The notes beneath the pieces were generated by a model that had not been told where the DNA came from, did not search any database, and worked only from the letters and a program-made list of their open reading frames with translations. Source: Actinopolymorpha cephalotaxi (GTDB lineage Bacteria; Actinomycetota; Actinomycetes; Propionibacteriales; Actinopolymorphaceae). From it: 64,000 nt of DNA. The stretch's first letter is position 1. Each line of letters opens with the position of its first letter. This document shows positions 35,729 to 44,951 of this stretch, in pieces. Location of the stretch: the NCBI RefSeq assembly GCF_013408535.1, contig NZ_JACBZA010000001.1:4858850-4922849 (forward strand), read 5' to 3'. Made by a program: the position numbers and the translations under genes.

Positions 35729-36703
35729 TCAGCGCAGCCGGCGCGCCGCCTCCACCGCCCAGTAGGTCAGCACGATGTCGGCGCCGGCCCTGCGGATCGA
35801 GGTGAGGACCTCGAGGATCGCGCGGTCACGGTCGATCCACCCCTGGGCGGCGGCCGCCTCGACCATGGAGTACTCACCGGACACGTTGTACGCGGCGACC
35901 GGAACATCCACCGCGTCCCGGGTCCGGCGGACCACGTCGAGGTAGCCCAGCGCGGGTTTGACGAGCACCATGTCGGCGCCCTCGGCGAGGTCGAGCGCGA
36001 CCTCCCGCATCGACTCGGTGGCGTTGGCGGGATCCTGCTGGTACGTACTCCGGTCGCCCTCGAGGCTGGACTGCACCGCGTCGCGGAAGGGACCGAAGAA
36101 CGCCGAGGCGTACTTCGCGGAGTAGGCCATCGCGCTCACGTCGGTGTGCCCGGCCCGGTCGAGGGCAGCGCGGATCGCCCCGATCTGGCCGTCCATCATG
36201 CCGCTCGGCCCGACCACCTGCACCCCGGCCTCGGCCTGCGCGACCGCCATGTCGGCATACCTCACCAGCGTGGCGTCGTTGTCCACCCGCCCGTCGGCGG
36301 TGAGGACGCCGCAGTGCCCGTGGTCGGTGAACTCGTCCAGGCACAGGTCGGCCATCACCACGGTCGCGTCACCGACCTCCGCGGCGACCTCGCGGATCGC
36401 GACGTTGAGGATGCCGTCCGGGTCGGTCGCCCCGGAGCCGATCGCGTCCTTGGCCCGCGGGATCGCGAACAGCATCAGCCCGCCGACCCCCGCCTCGGCG
36501 GCCTCGACGGCCGCCTTGCGCAGGGAGTCCAGGGTGTGTTGCACCACGCCGGGCATGGACGGGATCGGGACCGGCTCGGCCGCGCCCTCCGCGACGAAGA
36601 CCGGCAGCACCAGCGAGCGCGGGGGCACGTCGGTCTCGGCGACCAGCCGGCGCATCGCGGGCGTCGTACGAAGGCGCCTGGGGCGCATCTCCGGATAACC
36701 CAT
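35729..36703 (-). CDS. hemB: Delta-aminolevulinic acid dehydratase (porphobilinogen synthase)
   Basis: Condenses two ALA into porphobilinogen. 324 residues. Metal site [14 protein letters not shown] near residue 122 keeps two cysteines, the first Schiff-base lysine is in [18 protein letters not shown] near 200 and the second in [13 protein letters not shown] near 250. The ATG at 36703 is chosen because [12 protein letters not shown] is the family N-terminus. A TAGGCT hexamer (36716-36711) sits only 7 nt before the ATG, so the mRNA could be leaderless. A hairpin at 36730-36756 separates it from hemD. Confidence 0.96.
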   Translation of the reverse strand: MGYPEMRPRRLRTTPAMRRLVAETDVPPRSLVLPVFVAEGAAEPVPIPSMPGVVQHTLDSLRKAAVEAAEAGVGGLMLFAIPRAKDAIGSGATDPDGILNVAIREVAAEVGDATVVMADLCLDEFTDHGHCGVLTADGRVDNDATLVRYADMAVAQAEAGVQVVGPSGMMDGQIGAIRAALDRAGHTDVSAMAYSAKYASAFFGPFRDAVQSSLEGDRSTYQQDPANATESMREVALDLAEGADMVLVKPALGYLDVVRRTRDAVDVPVAAYNVSGEYSMVEAAAAQGWIDRDRAILEVLTSIRRAGADIVLTYWAVEAARRLR

Positions 36704-36729
36704 GCCGTCCAGCCTAGCCAGGACGTGCG

Positions 36730-36756
36730 AAGGGGCCGCCGGTCCGGCGGCCCCTT
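36730..36756. terminator. 13-bp perfect hairpin between hemD and hemB
   Basis: AAGGGGCCGCCGG (36730-36742) and its exact complement (36744-36756) around a single T. It lies 78 bp past the hemD stop and 27 bp before the hemB start, reading leftward, so it can end the rex-hemACD transcript or act as an attenuator for read-through into hemB. Confidence 0.65.
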
Positions 36757-36757
36757 T

Positions 36758-36820
36758 CGACGTACTCCTCGGCGCGTACGCGGCTCGGTGCGACGTACTC
36801 CCCGCGCGTACGCGGTTCGG
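36758..36820. repeat. Two 30-bp imperfect direct repeats with CGCGTACGCG dyads
   Basis: Units at 36758-36788 and 36791-36820 share CGACGTACTCC, then GCGCGTACGCGG, then TCGG, with three differences. Each contains the palindrome CGCGTACGCG. They fill the gap between hemD and the hairpin. Role unknown. Confidence 0.65.
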
Positions 36821-36833
36821 CCCGTTCGTCCCG

Positions 36834-38441
36834 TTACTTGGTGGTGGCCCGGCGCCGGGCACCCGCCTTGCGCTCCGACGGCTTGGTCACCGGGTCGCCG
36901 GCCTCGATCTGGGCCGCGCGGCGCGCCTCGCCGAAGTCGGCAAGCGCCTCCGCCAGCGCCTCGATCGACGTCTCCGTCGGCTGCACGTCGACCCGCAGGC
37001 CGTGCTCCTCCGCCGTCGTCGCGGTCTGCGCGCCGATCGTGGCGATCACGGTGGTCGTGTGCGGCTTGCCGGCGATGCCGACGAGGTTGCGCACCGTCGA
37101 GCTGGAGGTGAACGCGACCGCGTCGAACTTGCCGGACTTGATCGCCTCCCGGATCGGGGCGGGCGGCGGCGCGGCGCGCACCGTGCGGTACGCCGTCACG
37201 TCGTCGACCTCCCAGCCGAGCTCGACCAGTCCGGCCACCAGCGTCTCGGTGGCGATGTCGGCACGGGGCAGGAACACCCGGTTGATCGGGTCCAGGACCC
37301 GGTCGTAGGGCGGCCAGTCCTCGACCAGCCCGCGCGCGGAGTGCTCACCGGAGGGCACCAGGTCGGGCTTGATACCCCAGGACTGGATCGCCTCGGCGGT
37401 CTTCTCCCCCACCGCGGCGATCTTCAGGCCGGCGAACGCCCGCGCGTCCAGGCCGTACTCCTCGAACTTCTCCCGCACCGCGCGCACCGCGTTGACCGAG
37501 GTGAACGCGACCCACTGGTAGCGGCCGGTGACCAGCCCGGTGATGGCCCGGTCCAGCTGCTGGGGGTTGCGCGGCGGCTCCACCGAGATGGTGGGCACCT
37601 CCTCCGGCACCGCGCCGTACTGCCGGAGCAGCTTGGACAGCACGCCCGCCTGCTCCTTGGTCCGCGGCACCAGGATCCGCCAGCCGAACAGCGGCTTGGT
37701 CTCGAACCACGACAGCTTGTCGCGGTGCGCTACGGCCGAGCCGACGACGAGGACGAACGGACCGGCGAGCCGGGACGACTTCACCTCGGCCGCGATCGTC
37801 TCCAGCGTCCCGGCGACGGTGCGCTGGTCGGTGGTGGTGCCGGCGGTGGTCGCGGCCACCGGCGTGGAGGGCTCCCGGCCGGCCTTGACCAGGAACGCGG
37901 CGATGTCCTTCAGGCCCTCGGTGACGTTGGTGAGCACCAGGGTGGCCGAGCCCTCGGCGAACGTCTCCCAGGCGGGCTCGCCGCCGCGGAGGTCGACGAA
38001 CCGGGTCTCGCGTACCTTCGTACCGGTCAGCGGGATCCCCGCGTAGGCGGGCACCGCGGTCGCCACCGGCAGACCCGGCGTCACCTCGAACGGCACGTGG
38101 TGCCGGACGAACGCGGCGACGTGCTCGGCGGCGTTGCCGTCGAGGAAGGGGTCGCCGTGGTACAGGCGGACGACGTGCTTGCCGTCCTTCCCGTGCTTGG
38201 CGAGTACCCGGCCGGCCTCGGCCGCGGTCACGGCGTCCTCGGTCAGCTCCAGCCGCTCGGCGTCCTCGGGGACGTGAGTGCTGACGACGGCCTCGAAGGC
38301 CGCGAGCTCACCGGCGATGACGTCGGCACGGCCCAGGAGCTCCTTCGCCCTGGCGGTGACGAGAGCGGGGTCGCCGGGGCCGACCCCGACGAACGAGACC
38401 GATCCCTGGAGTTTTTTGGTGGTCTTTGTCTTGGCGGTCAC
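36834..38441 (-). CDS. hemD: Fused uroporphyrin-III C-methyltransferase / uroporphyrinogen-III synthase
   Basis: 535 residues. N-terminal TP-methylase domain (about 12-255): [22 protein letters not shown] near residue 14, [14 protein letters not shown] near 88, and [19 protein letters not shown] near 118. C-terminal HemD domain (about 265-515): [19 protein letters not shown] and [17 protein letters not shown], the HemD signature. The fusion is normal in actinobacteria; it closes hydroxymethylbilane to uroporphyrinogen III and can also methylate it towards siroheme/cobalamin. GTG start at 38441 overlaps the hemC stop (GTGA). A basic Lys/Arg tail ends the protein. Confidence 0.94.
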   Translation of the reverse strand: MTAKTKTTKKLQGSVSFVGVGPGDPALVTARAKELLGRADVIAGELAAFEAVVSTHVPEDAERLELTEDAVTAAEAGRVLAKHGKDGKHVVRLYHGDPFLDGNAAEHVAAFVRHHVPFEVTPGLPVATAVPAYAGIPLTGTKVRETRFVDLRGGEPAWETFAEGSATLVLTNVTEGLKDIAAFLVKAGREPSTPVAATTAGTTTDQRTVAGTLETIAAEVKSSRLAGPFVLVVGSAVAHRDKLSWFETKPLFGWRILVPRTKEQAGVLSKLLRQYGAVPEEVPTISVEPPRNPQQLDRAITGLVTGRYQWVAFTSVNAVRAVREKFEEYGLDARAFAGLKIAAVGEKTAEAIQSWGIKPDLVPSGEHSARGLVEDWPPYDRVLDPINRVFLPRADIATETLVAGLVELGWEVDDVTAYRTVRAAPPPAPIREAIKSGKFDAVAFTSSSTVRNLVGIAGKPHTTTVIATIGAQTATTAEEHGLRVDVQPTETSIEALAEALADFGEARRAAQIEAGDPVTKPSERKAGARRRATTK

Positions 38442-39400
38442 GTGACGCGTTCCTCGATCAAACGACTGGCGCCCTCGGCGAGCAGGGCGGCCGCCAGCTG
38501 ACGGCCGAGCTCCTCCGCATCGCCCAGAGACCCCGAGGTGGACAGACGGACGCTTGCGGAGCCGTCGACGGCGGCCACGACGGCGTGGAGGGAGAGCGTG
38601 TCCCCCTCCGCCCCGGCGGTGGCCTCGGCGAAGGCTCCCATGGGTGCGCTGCAGCCGGCCCCGATTCCGGCGAGTACGGCGCGTTCGGCGGTAACCGCCG
38701 CCCGGGTGCGGGTTTCGTCGAGCCCGGCGAGGGCGCGCACCACGTCCTCGTCGGCGTTCCGGCACTCGATCCCCAGTGCGCCCTGGCCGGGGGCCGGGAC
38801 GAACGCGGTGGGATCGAAGCTGTCGGTGATCTCCTCGCTGCGCCCGAGTCTGGTGAGACCCGCGCGGGCGAGAACGACGGCGTCGAGCTCGCCGTCGCGT
38901 ACCTTCCTGATCCGGGTGTCGACATTCCCCCGGATCTCGACCAGCTCGAGGTCGTACTCTCGCAGCAGCCGGAGCAGAGCCAGCCGCCGTGGTGAGCCGG
39001 TGCCCACCCGCGCACCCGCCGGCAGGTCCGCCAGGCGCAGCCCGTCGCGGGCGACGAGCGCGTCGCGGGGGTCCTCGCGCGGGGGTACGGCGGCGAGGAC
39101 GATGCCGTCGGCATCCTGGGTCGGCAGGTCCTTCAGCGAGTGCACCGCGACGTCGATCTCCTTGCGGAGCAGCGCCTCGCGCAGGGCACCGGTGAAGACG
39201 CCCTGGCCACCGATCGTGGCCAGTGGCGCGCGGTTGCGGTCGCCCTCGGTGGTCACCTCGACCAGCTCGCACCGGTGGCCGGCCCGCTCCAGCGCGGCGG
39301 CGACGTGCCCGGCCTGGGCGAGCGCGAGGGCGCTGCGCCGGGTGCCGACGCGGAACGCTGCCGTCATCGGTGTGGAGGTCATGGAGGTCGTGGAGGTCAT
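38438..39400 (-). CDS. hemC: Porphobilinogen deaminase (hydroxymethylbilane synthase)
   Basis: 320 residues: RVGTRRSALALAQAG near residue 17, VHSLKDLPT near 86, GTGSPRRLALL near 126, and the dipyrromethane-binding cysteine in GIGAGCSAPMGAFAE near 246. ATG at 39400 overlaps the hemA stop (ATGA) and has GGGAGG upstream. Two more in-frame ATGs lie within the next 12 codons in a short ATGACCTCC repeat; the first is preferred for its ribosome-binding site. Part of rex-hemA-hemC-hemD. Confidence 0.96.
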   Translation of the reverse strand: MTSTTSMTSTPMTAAFRVGTRRSALALAQAGHVAAALERAGHRCELVEVTTEGDRNRAPLATIGGQGVFTGALREALLRKEIDVAVHSLKDLPTQDADGIVLAAVPPREDPRDALVARDGLRLADLPAGARVGTGSPRRLALLRLLREYDLELVEIRGNVDTRIRKVRDGELDAVVLARAGLTRLGRSEEITDSFDPTAFVPAPGQGALGIECRNADEDVVRALAGLDETRTRAAVTAERAVLAGIGAGCSAPMGAFAEATAGAEGDTLSLHAVVAAVDGSASVRLSTSGSLGDAEELGRQLAAALLAEGASRLIEERVT

Positions 39401-40743
39401 GGCGCACCTCCCGGCTCTCCGGGCTGCACAGAACGGTCCGGCTGGGCCGGCTCCACCGGCTCGACGCTGGTGAACGCCTCCAGCGCGCTGAGGTCGAGGG
39501 CGAACAGCTCTCGCAGCGCGTCGGTGTAGGACGTCTCGACCGTCTGCTCGGCGAGCTCCTTCACCCGGATCGTGGGCGCGTGCAGCAGCTTGTCGACCAC
39601 CCGGCGTACGGTCCTCGCCACCTCGGAGTGGGAGTGGTCGTCCAGGTGCGGCACCCGTGCGGTCAACCGGCGCAGTTCGGCGTCGACGACCTCGGCGGCC
39701 ATGCTGCGCAACGCCACCACGGTCGGCGCCACGGTCGCGGCCCTGCGCGTGGCCACGAAGTCGGCGACCTCCTCGGCCACGATCGCCCGTACCGCCTCCA
39801 CGTCGGTGGCGACACCGTCGTCCACGGTCTCGGCCAGCCGGCCCAGGTCGATCAGGGTGACACCGGCGACCTGACCGGCCTCGATCTCGACGTCCCGCGG
39901 CATCGCCAGGTCGCAGACCACCAGCGGGCGGTCCGGGCGGTGGCGCATCGCCGCGGCGAGGTCGACGGCGGAGATCACGGTGCCGACCGCGCCGGTGCAC
40001 GACACCAGCACGTCGGCGTCGGCAAGCGCGCTTCGAAGGTCCGCCAGCGGGACCGCGGTGCCCTCGACCTGTTCGGCGATCCGGCGGGCGCGCGACGGCG
40101 TGCGGTTGGTCACCACCACTTTGGCGTCGTGGTCACGGCGCAGGGTGGTGGCGGCGAGTGCCGCCATCGAACCCGCGCCGACCACCAGTGCCGTACGCCC
40201 GGCCAGGTCGCCGTGCACGCCTTCGGCCTGCGCCAACGCCGCGCTGACCACCGACCGGCCGGCCCGGCCGAGGTCGGTCTCGGTGTGCGCCCGCTTGCCG
40301 ACCCGCAGCGCGCGCTGGAAGACGCCGTTCAGCACCGAGCCGATCGTCTCCGCGTCCTGGGCGTTGCGCAGCGCCGCCTTGGCCTGGCCGAGGATCTGGG
40401 TCTCGCCGACGACCATCGAGTCCAGGCCGCACACCACCGAGAAGAGGTGGCTCACCGCGCCGTCCTCGTACCGCACGTAAAGGTGCGGGGTGAGCTCGGC
40501 GGCGGAGACACCGGCGTGCCGGGCCAGCAGCTCGGCGAGCTCCTCGACACCGCCGTGGAAGCGCTCCACCTCGGCGTAGATCTCCACCCGGTTGCAGGTG
40601 GACAGCACCACCGCCGCGGCGACGTGCGGGCAGGCCACCGCGTCGACGAGGACCTTGTCCAGCGTCTCCGGGGCGGGCACCACGCGCTCCAGCAGGTGGA
40701 CGGGGGTGCCACGGTGGGACAGGCCGACGACCAGGATGCTCAT
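39397..40743 (-). CDS. hemA: Glutamyl-tRNA reductase
   Basis: Entry enzyme of the C5 heme pathway, reducing Glu-tRNA(Glu) to glutamate-1-semialdehyde. 448 residues. Catalytic Cys50 in LSTCNRVEIYAEV, GLDSMVVGETQILGQ near 108, and the NADPH site LVVGAGSMAALAA near 188. ATG at 40743 overlaps the rex stop by 4 nt. Placement behind rex matches the Streptomyces rex-hemACD operon, in which Rex represses heme synthesis when NADH is low. Confidence 0.97.
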   Translation of the reverse strand: MSILVVGLSHRGTPVHLLERVVPAPETLDKVLVDAVACPHVAAAVVLSTCNRVEIYAEVERFHGGVEELAELLARHAGVSAAELTPHLYVRYEDGAVSHLFSVVCGLDSMVVGETQILGQAKAALRNAQDAETIGSVLNGVFQRALRVGKRAHTETDLGRAGRSVVSAALAQAEGVHGDLAGRTALVVGAGSMAALAATTLRRDHDAKVVVTNRTPSRARRIAEQVEGTAVPLADLRSALADADVLVSCTGAVGTVISAVDLAAAMRHRPDRPLVVCDLAMPRDVEIEAGQVAGVTLIDLGRLAETVDDGVATDVEAVRAIVAEEVADFVATRRAATVAPTVVALRSMAAEVVDAELRRLTARVPHLDDHSHSEVARTVRRVVDKLLHAPTIRVKELAEQTVETSYTDALRELFALDLSALEAFTSVEPVEPAQPDRSVQPGEPGGAP

Positions 40744-41483
40744 GGGACGAGGGGGCTCCTCTCGACTGGAATGCCGTCGACCTGGCTCAGCGGACCCGTA
40801 CCCGGGCCCGCGAGCGCCTTGCGTTGTTCGTGGTAGGCGAGGATCTGCAGCTCGGTGGACAGATCGACCTTGCGGACGTCCACACCGGCCGGAACGCTCA
40901 GCACCACGGGAGCGAAGTTGAGCACGCTGGTGATGCCCGCCGCAACCATGCGGTCGCAGACCTCCTGCGCGGCGGTCGCCGGCGTCGAGATGACGCCGAT
41001 GGCCACGCCGTACTCTGACACGACGCGTTCGAGTTCGCCGTACGCCTGGATCTCGTGGTCACCGACCTGCTCACCGACCCGCGCCGGGTCGGCGTCGAGC
41101 AGTCCGACGATGCCGAACCCGCGGGACACGAAGCCGGAGTAGTTGGCGAGCGCGTGGCCGAGGTTACCGATCCCGACGATCACCACGGGCCAGTCCTGGG
41201 TGAGACCGATCTCCCGCGCGATCTGGTAGCGGAGGTACTCCACGTCGTACCCCACCCCGCGGGTGCCGTAGGACCCGAGGTAGGACAGGTCCTTGCGCAG
41301 CTTCGCGGAGTTGACGCCGGCCGCCCGGGCGAGCTCCTCGCTGGAGGCGGTCGCGATCCCCCGGTCCGCGAGCGCGGTCAGCGCCCGGAGGTAGACCGGC
41401 AGTCGCGCCACGGTCGCCTCGGGGATGCCGCGGCTCGGGCGCGCTTCCTGCTCGTTCGTACGGCGGGGGTTCGGCGGACTCAC
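40740..41483 (-). CDS. rex: Redox-sensing transcriptional repressor Rex
   Basis: NAD+/NADH-responsive repressor of respiratory genes. 247 residues. N-terminal winged helix with GIPEATVARLPVYLRAL near residue 19, SSEELARAAGVNSAKLRKDLSYLGSYGTRG near 42; then the Rossmann NADH site VVIVGIGNLGHAL near 95 and the C-terminal domain-swap helix region STELQILAYHEQRKAL. GTG 41483 has GGGAG at 4 nt. Longer upstream readings to 41636 would start before the promoter and are rejected. Leads the hem operon. Confidence 0.95.
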   Translation of the reverse strand: MSPPNPRRTNEQEARPSRGIPEATVARLPVYLRALTALADRGIATASSEELARAAGVNSAKLRKDLSYLGSYGTRGVGYDVEYLRYQIAREIGLTQDWPVVIVGIGNLGHALANYSGFVSRGFGIVGLLDADPARVGEQVGDHEIQAYGELERVVSEYGVAIGVISTPATAAQEVCDRMVAAGITSVLNFAPVVLSVPAGVDVRKVDLSTELQILAYHEQRKALAGPGTGPLSQVDGIPVERSPLVP

Positions 41484-41569
41484 TTCTCTCCCGTAGTGAC
41501 ACGAGACGTCGTCGAATGGGCTGGGTGACGCCTCTGCTCGATCGGAGCCGTCCCGACCGGCGATCTCCA

Positions 41570-41600
41570 AGCCTAGGACTTTGTGAACGTGCGAACAAAA
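41570..41600 (-). promoter_or_regulatory. rex promoter with overlapping Rex operator
   Basis: On the minus strand TTGTTC (41598-41593) and TAGGCT (41575-41570) are separated by exactly 17 nt. The plus-strand sequence TTGTGAACGTGCGAACAA (41581-41598) over this -35 has one perfect Rex half-site (TTGTGAAC) and one degenerate half (GCGAACAA). This agrees with autoregulation of rex-hemACD as in Streptomyces. Confidence 0.62.
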
Positions 41601-41783
41601 TCGAGCGTAGCGCTGGGCGGACGTGCCGGTCGTCACATCCGGCGCGCTCGGAGCGGATCTGCACCGAAATCGACCCTTGTGCGGGGGTTCGGCACGATCG
41701 CCGGAACGCCGAAATCCGGACCGGGAACGGCGATCTCCGGACCCGCGGCACGGCCTCCTCGGCCGACCAGGCGGTCGGCCTGG

Positions 41784-42092
41784 TCAGCCGGCGGTGAGTG
41801 CGGAGCGTAACCGATCCGCGTCCACCCGCCAGAAGTCGTGCTGGCGGCCGTCCACGAACGTGACCGGGATCTGCTCCCAGAACCTGCGGTACAACGACTC
41901 GTCGCCCTGGATGTCGATCTCGCTCCAGCCGACGTCGAGGTCGGCGCAAACGGCGGCGACCACCGCCCGGGCGTCGTCACACAGGTGGCAGCCCGGCTTG
42001 CTGTAGAGCGTCACGCGTTCCGGCTTCGGCTGCTTCGGCTGCTTCAGCTGGGGTGGCTGCTTCGGCTGAGGTGGCTGGGACGGCTGGGTCAC
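41784..42092 (-). CDS. Glutaredoxin-like (DUF836) protein
   Basis: 102 residues. The thioredoxin-fold domain VTLYSKPGCHLCDDARAVVAAV (residues 27-48) has the CHLC redox pair; WSEIDIQGDESLYRRFWEQIPVTFVDGRQ continues the fold with the cis-proline at IPVTF. The first 25 residues are a Gln/Pro/Lys repeat (QPPQPKQPPQLKQPKQPK) encoded by an imperfect 9- to 15-bp tandem repeat. GTG 42092 lies 2 nt after the ligase stop. In Streptomyces a similar gene lies between rex and a HAD gene. Confidence 0.82.
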   Translation of the reverse strand: MTQPSQPPQPKQPPQLKQPKQPKPERVTLYSKPGCHLCDDARAVVAAVCADLDVGWSEIDIQGDESLYRRFWEQIPVTFVDGRQHDFWRVDADRLRSALTAG

Positions 42093-42094
42093 GC

Positions 42095-43870
42095 TCAGAA
42101 GCCGATCGCCGACTCGCGGGCGGCGCGCCGCAGACTGGCCTTCGCGACCTTGCCGGTCACCGAACGCGGCAGCTCGGGAACGATCTCCACCACGCTGGGC
42201 CGCTTGAACCGCGCCAGCCGGACCTCGCAGTGCCGGCGTACGTCTTCGGCACTCACCTGTGCACCCGCGGCGGGAACGACGTAGGCCCGGACCGCCTCGC
42301 CGGTCTGCGGGTCGGGCATCGCCACCACCGCGACCTCGGCCACGCCGTCGACTTCGGCGATCGCCTCCTCGACCTCGCGCGGGTAGACGTTGAAGCCGGA
42401 GACGATCACGAGTTCCTTGATCCGGTCGACCAGGACCAGGTCGCCGTCCTCGTCGAGGTAGCCGATGTCGCCGGTGGCCAGCCAGCCCTTCTCGCCCGGC
42501 GCGTCGGCGCCGTCCGGCCAGTAGCCGGAGAACAGGTTCGGTCCGCGGACGAGTACCTGGCCCGGCTCCCCTGCCTCGACGTCGGCGCCGGTCTCGTCGA
42601 CGATCCGCAGCTCCACCCCCGGCAGGGGGGCGCCCACCGTGTGCTTCGCCCGGCCGGTGGGATGGGCGTGGGCGGGCGCCTCGTCCGGAGTCTCCGCGGT
42701 CTCCGGCGACTCCGCCGAGCCGGTCGCCCCGGTCGCACCCGCCGGCCCCGCCGTCTCCGGCGCCGCGCCGGCCGAGCACAGGGTGCTGGTCACCACCGGG
42801 CCGGCCTCGGTCAGGCCGTACCCCTCCTGGACGACCAGACCGGTGGCCGCGCGCAGGGCGCTCAGCAGCGACGGCGGCAGCGGCGCCGCACCGGACACCA
42901 GCAGCCGGACACCCACGAGCCTGCGGGCGAGCTCGGCATCGTCGGCGACCGTCCTCAGCCAGCTCGCGAAGACCGTGGGGACCGCCGGGACGTTCGTCAC
43001 GTGCTCGGCCGCCACCAGGTCGAGGCTGCCCTCCGGGGTGAACCGGCGGACAAGGACCAACGTGCCGGCCACCCGGGCGACCATGCCGAGCACGGCGTTC
43101 AGGCCGTACACGTGACACATCGGCAGCACGCCGAGCACCACGTCGGCGGGTGTCATCACCGGCGGGTCGATGGCGGCCAGCTGGTCGAGGTTGGCCAGCA
43201 GCGCACGGTGCGTGAGCATCACCGGAGGGCTCGCCGCGCCGGAGGTGAACAGCAGTACGGCGAGAGTCTCTGGATCCGCCGGAGGAACGGCCGGCGCGCT
43301 GGACGCGGCGGCCAGCAGCTCGTCGTAGCTGCGTTCGCCGGGACGGGAGGCGACCCCGACCGGGACCACCACCGGAACGGCGTCCGCGTCGAGGGCGGGT
43401 CCACCGGCGCCGGCGAGCTCGTCCACCGCGGCCCGGACGGCGGCCACGCTCGAGTCGTCGGCGAGGACCACCCGCGCCTTCACCGCAGCCAGCATCGACC
43501 CGATCTCCTGGGCCGTGCCGGCGGGATTGAGGGGTACGGCGACCACACCCGCGCGGAGCGCGCCGAAGTAGGCGGTGACGAACTCCAGGGAGTTGGACAT
43601 GGCCAGCGCGACCCGGAACCCGGTCACCAGCCCGGCACCAGACCAGGCGGCCGCCACGGCGTCGACCTCGCGGTCGAGCTCGGCCCAGGTCAGCCGGTCG
43701 CCGCCGGCCACCAGCGCGAGGTGGTCGGGGGCATCCTGGGCTGCCCGTCGCACCAGGTCGGCGACGTTGACCGCCGTGACCACCCGGTCCGGCTGCAGCT
43801 GCGTACGAGGCGCCATCACCACGTCGGCGAGTCTGGCACACATCGAACCGCCACGGCTGCGGGTGTCCAC
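42095..43870 (-). CDS. AMP-dependent synthetase/ligase with unusual P-loop
   Basis: About 575-591 residues, ANL superfamily (fatty-acid/acyl-CoA ligase type). Visible: DHLALVAGGDRLTWAELDREVDAVA near residue 40, VQEGYGLTEAGPVVTSTL near 345, WLATGDIGYLDEDGDLVLVDRIKELV near 460, VSGFNVYPREVEEAI, and the C-terminal lysine LPRSVTGKVAKASL. The nucleotide loop, normally TSGTTGxPKG, reads FTSGAASPPVMLTH (near 208), so Gly, Thr and Lys of the loop are lost; activity is doubtful or altered. Start uncertain: GTG 43870, ATG 43843 or ATG 43816. It also has an Ala/Glu/Thr-rich insert near residue 370. Confidence 0.8.
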   Translation of the reverse strand: MDTRSRGGSMCARLADVVMAPRTQLQPDRVVTAVNVADLVRRAAQDAPDHLALVAGGDRLTWAELDREVDAVAAAWSGAGLVTGFRVALAMSNSLEFVTAYFGALRAGVVAVPLNPAGTAQEIGSMLAAVKARVVLADDSSVAAVRAAVDELAGAGGPALDADAVPVVVPVGVASRPGERSYDELLAAASSAPAVPPADPETLAVLLFTSGAASPPVMLTHRALLANLDQLAAIDPPVMTPADVVLGVLPMCHVYGLNAVLGMVARVAGTLVLVRRFTPEGSLDLVAAEHVTNVPAVPTVFASWLRTVADDAELARRLVGVRLLVSGAAPLPPSLLSALRAATGLVVQEGYGLTEAGPVVTSTLCSAGAAPETAGPAGATGATGSAESPETAETPDEAPAHAHPTGRAKHTVGAPLPGVELRIVDETGADVEAGEPGQVLVRGPNLFSGYWPDGADAPGEKGWLATGDIGYLDEDGDLVLVDRIKELVIVSGFNVYPREVEEAIAEVDGVAEVAVVAMPDPQTGEAVRAYVVPAAGAQVSAEDVRRHCEVRLARFKRPSVVEIVPELPRSVTGKVAKASLRRAARESAIGF

Positions 43871-43951
43871 CCCCGGGACCGCTCCCGAACCCGGAGGATT
43901 CCCACATCCTCACCGGCGCGCTGTCGGTCGTACGCCCTAAGCTCGGTGGGC

Positions 43952-44866
43952 ATGACGTCCGCGGAGGAAGACAAGCCGGCTCCGTCCCCGATCCACGCCC
44001 CCGACCGACCACCCGCCGACCTGGCCGCGGCGGCGTTCTTCGACGTGGACAACACGCTGATGCGCGGCGCCTCGCTGTTCTACCTCGCCCGTGGCCTGCA
44101 CTCGCGCGACTACTACCCGACCCGGGAGTTCCTCAGCGCGGGCTGGCAGCAGCTGAAGTTCCGGATCGGCGGCGCGGAGGACGCCGACGGGATCAGCCAG
44201 ATCCGCGAGCTCGGGCTGGCGTTCATCGCCGGCTGGGAGGTCGAGGACCTAGCCGAGCTCGCCTCGGAGATCTTCGACGAGGCGCTGGCCACCAAGATCT
44301 GGCCGGGCACGGCCGCGCTCGCCCAGCGGCACCTCGACCAGGGCCAGCGGGTGTGGCTGGTCACCGCCGCGCCGGTGGAGATCGCCCAGCTGATCGCCGA
44401 CCGGCTCAACCTCACCGGCGCGCTCGGCACGGTCGCGGAGACGCACGACGGCAAATACACCGGCCGGCTGGTCGGTGACCTCATGCACGGCCAGGCCAAG
44501 GCCGAGGCGGTCCGGATCCTGGCCGCGCGGGAGGACCTCGACCTGTCCCGCTGTGCCGCGTACTCCGACTCGGCCAACGACGTCCCGATGCTGTCGCTGG
44601 TCGGTCTGCCGTACGCCATCAACCCCGACCGCAAGCTGCGCCGGTACGCCCGCAAGCACGGGTGGCGCATCCGCGACTTCCGCCGGGCACGGAGAGCGGC
44701 CCGAGCGGGGCTCGCGGCGGCGGCCATGGCCGGAGCGTTCGGCGGCGCGGCGGCGGCCGCGGCGGCGCTGCGCCGTACGGCGCTCGGCCGGCACCACTCC
44801 ACGCTCGGGGTACCGCTCCGGCCCTCGCTTCGACGGCGCCACTCTCCGTGGTGGAAGCTGCGCTGA
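43952..44866 (+). CDS. HAD-IB family hydrolase
   Basis: 304 residues. Nucleophile motif AAAFFDVDNTLMRGAS near residue 28, phosphate-binding VWLVTAAPVEIAQLIAD near 118, and the metal motif CAAYSDSANDVPMLSLVG near 198. The C-terminus from about 240 is basic, with an Ala-rich stretch (AAAAMAGAFGGAAAAAAAL) that could be a membrane helix. Such proteins (SerB/CicA-like) are phosphatases of small phosphorylated molecules; the substrate is unknown. It precedes bldN, as in Streptomyces. ATG 43952. Confidence 0.88.
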   Translation: MTSAEEDKPAPSPIHAPDRPPADLAAAAFFDVDNTLMRGASLFYLARGLHSRDYYPTREFLSAGWQQLKFRIGGAEDADGISQIRELGLAFIAGWEVEDLAELASEIFDEALATKIWPGTAALAQRHLDQGQRVWLVTAAPVEIAQLIADRLNLTGALGTVAETHDGKYTGRLVGDLMHGQAKAEAVRILAAREDLDLSRCAAYSDSANDVPMLSLVGLPYAINPDRKLRRYARKHGWRIRDFRRARRAARAGLAAAAMAGAFGGAAAAAAALRRTALGRHHSTLGVPLRPSLRRRHSPWWKLR

Positions 44867-44951
44867 ATGCGCCGGGTTTCCCGTTTGCCGGGATCTTCCC
44901 TACGATGCCGCGAGGGGGGCCGTACCCACTCCTGCTGGGGGGCAGGTAGCG

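Noticed and set aside
44905-44949. 14-codon frame ending 2 nt before bldN, as a leader peptide
   Set aside because: Its ATG overlaps the likely -10 TACGAT, so it would precede the transcript start; no ribosome-binding site.
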